Assembly: GCA_019408975.1 (NCBI GenBank)
Contig: DXVA01000052.1
Coordinates: forward strand, 8,141-18,559
Reading direction: 5' to 3'
Origin: Lentisphaeria bacterium
Lineage (GTDB): Bacteria; Verrucomicrobiota; Lentisphaeria; Victivallales; UBA1829
DNA: 10,419 nt
Under the pieces are notes generated by a model. It made no database searches, had not been told where the DNA came from, and saw nothing but the letters and a program-made list of their open reading frames with translations. The translations under genes and the position numbers were made by a program. Positions 1 to 5,214 of the stretch are shown piece after piece. Numbering within the stretch: the stretch's first letter is position 1; each line of letters opens with the position of its first letter.

Positions 1-15
1 GTGTATAAGAGACAG
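1..15. other. Residual Tn5/Nextera mosaic-end adapter at contig edge
   Basis: The first 15 bases, GTGTATAAGAGACAG, are identical to the inner 15 bases of the 19-bp Tn5 mosaic end used in transposase-based sequencing libraries. This is seen directly; the identity of the mosaic end is established knowledge. Lying exactly at the window edge, it is best read as untrimmed adapter and not chromosome. The minus-strand reading frame of the truncated gene runs through it without a stop (it would read LSLIH or similar), so the last few residues of that partial protein are artefactual. Confidence 0.9.
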
Positions 16-183
16 ATACTGACCCGCGACGAAATGGATATCCGCATCATCTTCGGGAATGATCATAACGATCAGGCTGACGGCAAGAACCATCAGGAGC
101 ATCAGCACCAGCACAAATTTTGAATGTTCCAGCTTCTCCCCGAAAGAAGGAGGTTTTTCTGTTGCCTTATTCCGCTCCGCCAT
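1..183 (-). CDS. Partial membrane protein N-terminus, possibly 7TM-HD (PgpH/YqfF-like) phosphohydrolase
   Basis: Only the first 61 codons are present and the last five come from adapter sequence. The visible protein starts MAERNKATEKPPSF, has a charged cytoplasmic-type head of about 22 residues, then a single strongly hydrophobic helix at about residues 23-42 (FVLVLMLLMVLAVSLIVMII), then an acidic stretch (PEDDAD). The start is well supported: a GGAGGAG Shine-Dalgarno sequence lies 5-6 bases before the ATG, inside the end of phoH, and the gene overlaps phoH by 17 bp. In many bacteria the gene after phoH encodes a 7TM-HD protein that degrades cyclic di-AMP, and these proteins begin with a short cytoplasmic segment and one membrane helix before a large external domain. 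The family call therefore rests on position and topology only; no HD motif is visible. It could be any membrane protein. Confidence 0.65.
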   Translation of the reverse strand, partial: MAERNKATEKPPSFGEKLEHSKFVLVLMLLMVLAVSLIVMIIPEDDADIHFVAGQYLSLIH

Positions 184-1189
184 TTTCGTCTCCTCCGGGT
201 GCAGTTTCTTTTTTCTGGTAAGCGTTGACGATTTTTTCCACGAGGGAATGGCGCACAACATCACGTGTCGAGAATTGGCAGATCGCGATTTCAGGAATCT
301 GCCCCAGTTTGCGAACCGCCTGAAGCAGCCCGGACGTACGTTTGTTCGGCAGGTCGATCTGGGTCGGATCACCCGCAACCACGCACTTGGAATGGAAACC
401 GAGACGTGTCAGGAACATCAGCATCTGTTCATTGCTCGCATTCTGCGCCTCGTCAAGAATGATGAATGAGTTATTGAGCGTGCGTCCGCGCATGAAAGCA
501 AGCGGCGCCACTTCAATGATATTGCGTTCGATAAGGGTGGTCGCTTCTTCAAAATCCAGCATATCATACAGCGCGTCATACAGCGGGCGCAGATACGGAT
601 TGATCTTTTCTTCAATCTTTCCCGGCAGGAAACCGAGGTTTTCCCCCGCTTCCACGGCAGGGCGCGTCAATACGATGCGGTCGACTTTTCCCGCAAGCAG
701 TTCAGAGACCGCAAGCGCCATTGCCAGATAGGTTTTGCCGGTGCCGGCAGGACCGATTCCGAATACCACATCCTTCATCCGTACCGCTTTGACATAAGCA
801 AGCTGATTTGGGGTGCGCGGCACGATCTCCTGTTTTTTGGGGCTGACTTTGATTCTCTGGGAAAAGAAATTCTGCAACTCCGTTTCGCGGGACTCTTGGA
901 ATGCCGACAAGGTCATCTGGAAATCCCGCTGGTCGATCCGTTTTTTCGTGGCGGAGTAAAGTTTGTTCAATTCTTCCAGAAAAGCGATGGTCTTTGCCAC
1001 GTTCTCCTTTTTGGAAGAGGAAATTTTGAACCGGAGATCGCGTGCGGTCACAGTAACGCCGAGGCGTTTTTCAGTTTCTTTCAGATTTTCTGTAAAACGC
1101 CCTGCAAAAAGCAGTTCCATCTCGGCTGCATTGCTGAAAAAATATTTGTCGGAGACTATGTCCCCGGAACTTTCACTGTCGTTGCTCAT
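167..1189 (-). CDS. phoH: PhoH-like (YbeZ-type) P-loop ATPase
   Basis: This 340-residue protein is a PhoH-family ATPase. Related proteins are cytoplasmic P-loop NTPases linked to RNA metabolism and ribosome maturation, often partnering the endoribonuclease YbeY; the exact substrate is not settled. An N-terminal region (about 1-120) resembles the KH-like part of YbeZ-type proteins. The PhoH domain follows: Walker A GPAGTGKT at 146-153, a conserved TRPAVEAGENLGFLPG block at 175-190, Walker B FIILDEAQN at 242-250, and the GDPTQIDLP sensor-like motif at 273-281. Length is normal for the family. The ATG shares a base with the stop of the preceding LysM gene (TAATG), which points to translational coupling. 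The next gene starts inside its 3' end. No ybeY is visible in the window, but it could lie past the contig edge. No key residue is missing. Confidence 0.96.
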   Translation of the reverse strand: MSNDSESSGDIVSDKYFFSNAAEMELLFAGRFTENLKETEKRLGVTVTARDLRFKISSSKKENVAKTIAFLEELNKLYSATKKRIDQRDFQMTLSAFQESRETELQNFFSQRIKVSPKKQEIVPRTPNQLAYVKAVRMKDVVFGIGPAGTGKTYLAMALAVSELLAGKVDRIVLTRPAVEAGENLGFLPGKIEEKINPYLRPLYDALYDMLDFEEATTLIERNIIEVAPLAFMRGRTLNNSFIILDEAQNASNEQMLMFLTRLGFHSKCVVAGDPTQIDLPNKRTSGLLQAVRKLGQIPEIAICQFSTRDVVRHSLVEKIVNAYQKKETAPGGDENGGAE

Positions 1190-1662
1190 TATTTCCCAGC
1201 CGGAGGAATCAGAAGCTCAAGACCGGGTTTCAGTTTGTTCGGATCTTTGATCTTCTCTTTGTTCGCCTCAAAGATAACATTCCATTTTTCGCCTTTGCCG
1301 TAAACGGCTTTGGCGATATTCCAGAGATTGTCATTTTTCCTGACAATGTAAGAGGTCGGGGCTTCCGGCTCTTCCTTCGCTTCTTCTACAGGGGTTTCGG
1401 GACTGACAGACGCTTCCGCCCTGTCTTTTGCCTCAAGAGCCTTCATTTCCTGCTCATTCTTCAAAGCCGCCTGATATTCCGCAGAGCCTTCCGGCATTTC
1501 ACGCGGAGGCTGCCAGTCGGGATAACTGGATTTGATTTTCGCAGACCATTCCTCTCCCTGCGGAGGCGGAGGGACATCGCTTCCGCTTTCAAAAATACCG
1601 CAGGAACAAAGTAAAAATGACAAAAGGGAAGCTGTTCCCGCAACAAAAATACGCCTGTTCAT
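1189..1662 (-). CDS. LysM-domain lipoprotein
   Basis: The 157-residue protein begins with a lipoprotein signal peptide: MNRRIFVAGT, a hydrophobic core, then lipobox L-C-S-C with the lipidated cysteine at 21. A proline-rich and acidic linker (about 28-103, including PPPPQGEE and EEAKEEPEAP) leads to one C-terminal LysM domain at about 104-154 (YIVRKNDNLWNIAKAVYG ... KLKPGLELLIPP). LysM domains bind N-acetylglucosamine in peptidoglycan, so it probably tethers a membrane to the wall; no enzymatic domain is present. Three ATG codons stand in tandem at 1668, 1665 and 1662. GGAG lies only 2 bases before the first, 5 before the second and 8 before the third, so the second or third is the likely start. 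A longer reading from 1731 would put 23 residues before the signal peptide and is rejected. It follows fabF by about 80 bp and overlaps phoH by one base. Confidence 0.88.
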   Translation of the reverse strand: MNRRIFVAGTASLLSFLLCSCGIFESGSDVPPPPQGEEWSAKIKSSYPDWQPPREMPEGSAEYQAALKNEQEMKALEAKDRAEASVSPETPVEEAKEEPEAPTSYIVRKNDNLWNIAKAVYGKGEKWNVIFEANKEKIKDPNKLKPGLELLIPPAGK

Positions 1663-1736
1663 CATCATAACTCCAAATAACGGGTTTTGACACCATTGCA
1701 TTTTTATCCGGCTGAAAGCTTCCCTCTGCATATTCC

Positions 1737-1751
1737 GACTGAATGTCAGTC
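1737..1751. repeat. Short perfect inverted repeat across the fabF stop codon
   Basis: GACTGA at 1737-1742 and TCAGTC at 1746-1751 are perfectly inverted around a 3-base centre, and the right arm contains the fabF stop. In the minus-strand transcript no U-run follows, so it does not look like an intrinsic terminator. It could be chance; a small hairpin at the stop codon is the only function suggested by the sequence. Confidence 0.4.
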
Positions 1752-3005
1752 AGAGAATCTCTTGAGAAGAATCACTCCGTTATGCCCGCCAAAACCGAGA
1801 TTAATATTCATGGCAACATCGACCTTTCTTTCGACGGCGGTGTTGACCGTATAATTCAAATCGCAATCCGGGTCCGGGGTCTCATAATTGATCGTCGGGG
1901 GAATGACGCCCTTCTGAATGGCAAGTGCGCAGATGATGGTTTCAAAACCGCCTGCGGCGCCGAGCCCGTGGCCCATTGTCCCTTTTGTACTGCTGATTCC
2001 CACTTTATGCGCATGTTCGCCCAGCGACGTTTTGATCGCCATGGTTTCGAATTTGTCATTCAGGGAAGTGCTGGTTCCGTGCGCATTGATGTAGTCGATG
2101 CAATCCGCATTGAGTCCGGCATTTCCGAGTGCCATATTCATTGCACGCGCCATACCTTCTCCGCCCGGTGCGGGAGAGGTGATATGATATGCGTCGCCCG
2201 TCGCTCCGTAACCGACAACTTCGGCATAGATCCTGGCGCCGCGTTTTTTCGCATGTTCAAGTTCTTCGAGGACCAGCACACCCGATCCTTCGGACATGAC
2301 AAAACCGTCTCTGTCCTTGTCGAAAGGACGGCTTGCATGTTTCGGGTCATCATTTCTCTGGCTCATTGCCTTCATGGAACAGAAACCGGCAAGACCGAGT
2401 TTGGAAACGGAGGCTTCCGCGCCGCCGCTGATCATGATGTCCGCATCTCCGCGCTGAACCGCACAGAAGGATTCACCGAGAGAATGTGAAGCTGTCGAGC
2501 ACGCTGTGACAGCCGCAAAATTGGGCCCTTTAGCCCCGTATCTGATGGAAAGAGAACCTGATGCCATATCGATGATCATCATCGGGATCAGGAAAGGAGA
2601 AATTCTGCCCGGACCTTTTTCAAGCAAGACTTCGCACTGCTGTTCCATGGTCCGCATTCCGCCGATTCCGCTGCCGACGCAAACGCCGACGCGATCGGGG
2701 TTGACGACTGAACCGTCTCTCATATCCAGAGGGAGTCCCGCATCTTTGAGAGCTTCATCCGCCGCGGCAACCGCATACAGGCAGAAGTCATCCATCCTTC
2801 TTGCCTCTTTTTCAGACATATATTTCGTGGGATCGAAATCTTTGACTTCGCCCGCGATCTGAGTACGGTAAGCGCTGACATCGAATCTCGTAATCCTGTC
2901 CAGCCCGCATCTGCCGTTCACCAGTGCATCCCACATCGAATTCACATCGTGACCGACACAGGAAACCGCACCGACTCCGGTAATTACTACGCGTCTTTTA
3001 TCCAT
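1746..3005 (-). CDS. fabF: Beta-ketoacyl-ACP synthase II
   Basis: This 419-residue cytoplasmic enzyme condenses malonyl-ACP with a growing acyl-ACP, the chain-elongating Claisen step of type II fatty-acid synthesis. The full Cys-His-His catalytic set is visible: nucleophile Cys169 in AVTACSTASHS, His309 in NAHGTSTSLND and His346 in SSTKGTMGHGLGAAGG, with the invariant Lys341 in the last motif. The glycine-rich C-terminal NLGFGGHNG (about 402-410) is also typical. Length matches FabF and FabB relatives; adjacency to acpP and the TSTSLND form favour FabF, though the type I and II synthases cannot be fully separated by eye. The ATG is preceded by GGAGG with a 5-base spacer. An intrinsic terminator lies between acpP and this gene, so some of its transcription depends on readthrough or an unseen promoter. 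Confidence 0.97.
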   Translation of the reverse strand: MDKRRVVITGVGAVSCVGHDVNSMWDALVNGRCGLDRITRFDVSAYRTQIAGEVKDFDPTKYMSEKEARRMDDFCLYAVAAADEALKDAGLPLDMRDGSVVNPDRVGVCVGSGIGGMRTMEQQCEVLLEKGPGRISPFLIPMMIIDMASGSLSIRYGAKGPNFAAVTACSTASHSLGESFCAVQRGDADIMISGGAEASVSKLGLAGFCSMKAMSQRNDDPKHASRPFDKDRDGFVMSEGSGVLVLEELEHAKKRGARIYAEVVGYGATGDAYHITSPAPGGEGMARAMNMALGNAGLNADCIDYINAHGTSTSLNDKFETMAIKTSLGEHAHKVGISSTKGTMGHGLGAAGGFETIICALAIQKGVIPPTINYETPDPDCDLNYTVNTAVERKVDVAMNINLGFGGHNGVILLKRFSD

Positions 3006-3023
3006 TCAAGCCTCCGTGGATAT

Positions 3024-3062
3024 ACAAAAAAGCGGGGCATTCTTTTACGGGAATGTCCCGCT
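3024..3062 (-). terminator. Intrinsic terminator between acpP and fabF
   Basis: On the minus strand a 12-bp stem (arms at 3062-3051 and 3042-3031, AGCGGGACATTC pairing with GAATGCCCCGCT, one G-T wobble) closes an 8-base loop and is followed immediately by TTTTTTG. On the plus strand the hairpin has A residues before it and no T-run after it, so it works in one direction only. It lies about 20 bases after the acpP stop and about 25 bases before the fabF start. It should end most acpP transcripts and lower fabF transcription, consistent with ACP being needed in much larger amount than the synthase. Confidence 0.85.
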
Positions 3063-3082
3063 CTGATCAGCAAAAATCAGAA

Positions 3083-3322
3083 TTATGCTTTCTGCTTGCC
3101 TTCAATATACTTGATGGCATCACCGACTGTTGTCAGCTTTTCGGCATCTTCATCCGGAATATCGGATCCGAATTCTTCCTCGAGAGCCATCACAAGCTCC
3201 ACCTGGTCCAGAGAGTCTGCACCGAGGTCTTCGATGAATTTTGCGTCTTCAGTTACCTGGTCTTCAGCAACTCCGAGCTGCTCGACAACGATCTTTTTCA
3301 CTTTTTCTGCTATTGTGGACAT
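3083..3322 (-). CDS. acpP: Acyl carrier protein
   Basis: This is a 79-residue acidic four-helix acyl carrier protein. Ser37 in the GADSLDQVEL motif is the site where 4'-phosphopantetheine is attached, and the carrier then holds acyl chains as thioesters during fatty-acid synthesis in the cytoplasm. The sequence is a full, canonical ACP: N-terminal IAEKVKKIVVEQLGV, FIEDLGADSLD before helix II, EEEFGSDIPDEDAEKLTTVGDAIKYI in the second half. An AAAGGG sequence about 6-7 bases before the ATG is the likely ribosome binding site. The gene has its own predicted promoter upstream and a strong terminator downstream, so it can be expressed as a short abundant message inside the fab cluster. Confidence 0.98.
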   Translation of the reverse strand: MSTIAEKVKKIVVEQLGVAEDQVTEDAKFIEDLGADSLDQVELVMALEEEFGSDIPDEDAEKLTTVGDAIKYIEGKQKA

Positions 3323-3370
3323 TACGAACCCTTTCTGTAAGTTAATTCGCAGTTGAGTTTTAACTACACT

Positions 3371-3389
3371 AGCACATTAATATTGTGCT
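3371..3389. promoter_or_regulatory. acpP: Inverted repeat overlapping the predicted acpP -10 box (candidate operator)
   Basis: AGCACA at 3371-3376 and TGTGCT at 3384-3389 are perfectly inverted around a 7-base AT centre, and the predicted -10 box of the acpP promoter lies inside it. A dyad at this place is a classic site for a repressor that blocks RNA polymerase, as FapR and FabT do for fatty-acid genes in Firmicutes, but the motif is not one I can assign to either. On the plus strand the hairpin is followed by six T bases and could look like a terminator, but no plus-strand gene precedes it. Confidence 0.4.
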
Positions 3390-3406
3390 TTTTTAAAATT
3401 TTTCAA
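3377..3406 (-). promoter_or_regulatory. acpP: Predicted sigma70-type promoter of acpP
   Basis: On the minus strand TTGAAA (3406-3401) serves as the -35 box and TATTAA (3382-3377) as the -10 box, with an 18-base spacer. Transcription would begin near 3370, giving a leader of about 48 bases before the acpP start. The surrounding 3361-3480 stretch is markedly AT-rich compared with the coding DNA. The -10 box matches the consensus at four of six positions, so this is a reasonable but unproven promoter. Confidence 0.5.
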
Positions 3407-3427
3407 GTGTTATTTGGAAAAAAGACA

Positions 3428-3446
3428 CCCTAAAAAATTTTCAGGG
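3428..3446. repeat. AT-centred near-perfect palindrome upstream of acpP
   Basis: A 19-base near-perfect dyad (CCCT and AGGG outer arms, AAAA and TTTT inner arms, one mismatched pair) lies about 22 bp upstream of the predicted acpP -35 box. It could be a regulator site, an UP-like element or part of a weak fabG terminator. A GGGAA/TTCCC hairpin sits next to it at 3445-3460, but the following T-run is several bases away, so termination after fabG is only possible. Confidence 0.35.
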
Positions 3447-3496
3447 GAATTTTCTTTCCCTTTTTGAATTCATTTTTCCCGAAAGCCGAGACCGCG

Positions 3497-4249
3497 TCAG
3501 GACATCAGGAAGCCGCCGTCGACGTTCAGTACCTGCCCTGTGACATAGTCGGATTCCGGTCCGCAGAGGAAGCAGACCACATTCGCCACGTCTTCAGGTT
3601 TGCCGCCGCGTTTCAGCGGAATGTTCACGAGGAACGCATCGCGCGCCGCCTGCGGAAGTTTTTCGGTCATATCCGTGATGATGTATCCGGGAGCGATCGC
3701 ATTCGCGCAGATGTTGCGGCTGCCGAATTCGCGCGCCGTGGTCTTGGTCAGCCCGATCACGCCGGCTTTGGAGGCGGAGTAGTTCGCCTGCCCGGCGTTG
3801 CCCATTCTGCCGACGACGGATGCGATGTTGACGATCTTGCCGTAGCGCGCCTTCATCATGTAACGGGTTGCCGCCTTGGTGAAGTTGAATGTGCCTTTGA
3901 GGTTGACGGCGAGGACCATATCCCAGTCCTGTTCGGTCATTTTCATCATGAGTGTATCACGTGTGATGCCGGCGTTGTTGACAAGGATATCGAGTTTGCC
4001 GTATTTGTCAACCACTGCCTTGACGGCGGCTTCCGCTTCTTCGGGTTTTGCCACGTTTGCGGCGATTGCCATTGCTTCATAACCCTGAGCTTTGAACTCA
4101 GCAGCAGTCTTTTCCGCGACATCGAGAAGAATGTCGACCATTGCGACGGTCGCGCCTTCCGCCGCCAGTTTTTCGCAGATTGCCCTGCCGATACCGCGTG
4201 CGCCGCCTGTCACCAGTGCAACACGCCCTTCGAGTTTCTTGCATCCCAT
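3497..4249 (-). CDS. fabG: 3-oxoacyl-ACP reductase
   Basis: This 250-residue short-chain dehydrogenase reduces 3-oxoacyl-ACP to 3-hydroxyacyl-ACP with NADPH, the first reduction in each fatty-acid elongation round. The Rossmann motif TGGARGIG is at about 14-21, NNAG at 91-94, and the catalytic tetrad Asn116, Ser144, Tyr157 and Lys161 (VNLKG, NIASVVG, YSASK) has exactly the spacing of E. coli FabG. The C-terminal VTGQVLNVDGGFLMS is a FabG hallmark. Length is normal. A GGGAG sequence lies about 11 bases before the ATG, a rather long spacer, and no better start exists upstream. It follows fabD by 35 bp and is separated from acpP by 174 AT-rich bases. Confidence 0.97.
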   Translation of the reverse strand: MGCKKLEGRVALVTGGARGIGRAICEKLAAEGATVAMVDILLDVAEKTAAEFKAQGYEAMAIAANVAKPEEAEAAVKAVVDKYGKLDILVNNAGITRDTLMMKMTEQDWDMVLAVNLKGTFNFTKAATRYMMKARYGKIVNIASVVGRMGNAGQANYSASKAGVIGLTKTTAREFGSRNICANAIAPGYIITDMTEKLPQAARDAFLVNIPLKRGGKPEDVANVVCFLCGPESDYVTGQVLNVDGGFLMS

Positions 4250-4284
4250 AATTTTTCTTTCTCCCTTACTAGGTTTTGGGTATT

Positions 4285-5214
4285 TTAGAGTTGAATTTTT
4301 CCGAGATCTTCACAGGAAGACACATTGAACAGGGCTTTTGCGGGGTCGATCTGTTTGACCAGGCCCGTAAGAACCGTTCCCGGGCCGAATTCAATGAAGG
4401 TGTCCGCTCCGAGTGAAGAAAGCGAGTTCACGCAGTCTACCCAGCGGACGCTGCCCGCAACCTGGCTGACGAGGTTCGCCTTGATCTGCGTATAATCCTC
4501 CGTGATTCCGCCTGTGACGTTCTGCGCCACGGGAACTGTGTTCTGCCTGACCGTCACGCCGTCAAGAACGTCTTTGAGCTGTTCGCCCGCTTTTGCCATG
4601 AGCCTGGAGTGATAGGCGCCGGCGACTTTCAGCGGAATGATCTTCCGGATGCCTTCCAGCGTTTTGATCTGTTCGGACGCTTTTGCCACACCGTCTTCCA
4701 CGCCGCTGATGACGATCTGCCCGGGGGAATTGTAGTTTGCCACATCGATGCCGCAGTCAGTGCAGATTTTCCGGATCACATCCGCCGGTGCGGCGCCTTT
4801 TGTAAGCACACATGCCATGGTGCCGTGAGTTTCCCGGCAGGCTGCATCCATGAGTTCCGCACGTCTGGCGACCAGGCGGAGGCCGTCCGCAAAGCTGAAA
4901 TAATCCGCGCAGCAGAGCGCCCCGTATTCTCCGAGGCTGAGTCCCGCCGCGCCGACGGGTTTGACCGCATCGCCGAATTTTTCATGGAACGCCGCGAGGC
5001 ACGCCATGCTGGTTACGAAAATCGCCACCTGGCAGTATTTGCTTTCCGTCAGTTTCTCTTCCGGACCGTTGAAGCAGACATCCGATACGCTCCACCCGAG
5101 AACGGAATCCGCCTCTTTGTAGACCGCCGCCCCTGCCGCACTGTTGTCATAGATGTCTTTTCCCATTCCGACGCGCTGCGCGCCCTGTCCTGAAAAAATA
5201 AAAGCAGCTTTCAT
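4285..5214 (-). CDS. fabD: Malonyl-CoA:ACP transacylase
   Basis: This 309-residue enzyme moves the malonyl group from CoA to ACP, providing the extender unit for fatty-acid synthesis. It shows the N-terminal FSGQGAQ loop (7-13), the nucleophile Ser93 in GLSLGEYGAL, the carboxylate-binding Arg118 by alignment with the E. coli enzyme, and the catalytic His202 in AGAYHSRLM; EFGPGTVLTGL (275-285) is also typical. Length equals the family norm. The ATG overlaps the stop of the upstream kinase gene as ATGA, with AAAGG 6 bases before the start, which indicates translational coupling. In many bacteria the gene upstream of fabD is fabH; here it is a kinase. Confidence 0.97.
   Translation of the reverse strand: MKAAFIFSGQGAQRVGMGKDIYDNSAAGAAVYKEADSVLGWSVSDVCFNGPEEKLTESKYCQVAIFVTSMACLAAFHEKFGDAVKPVGAAGLSLGEYGALCCADYFSFADGLRLVARRAELMDAACRETHGTMACVLTKGAAPADVIRKICTDCGIDVANYNSPGQIVISGVEDGVAKASEQIKTLEGIRKIIPLKVAGAYHSRLMAKAGEQLKDVLDGVTVRQNTVPVAQNVTGGITEDYTQIKANLVSQVAGSVRWVDCVNSLSSLGADTFIEFGPGTVLTGLVKQIDPAKALFNVSSCEDLGKIQL

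Noticed and set aside
1663..1731. N-terminal extension of the LysM protein from an ATG at 1731
   Set aside because: It would place 23 residues before a clean lipoprotein signal peptide and lacks a ribosome binding site, while GGAG stands correctly before the later ATG codons.
3371..3397. Plus-strand intrinsic terminator (AGCACA hairpin followed by T-run)
   Set aside because: No plus-strand gene exists for it to terminate; the dyad fits better as a site overlapping the acpP promoter.
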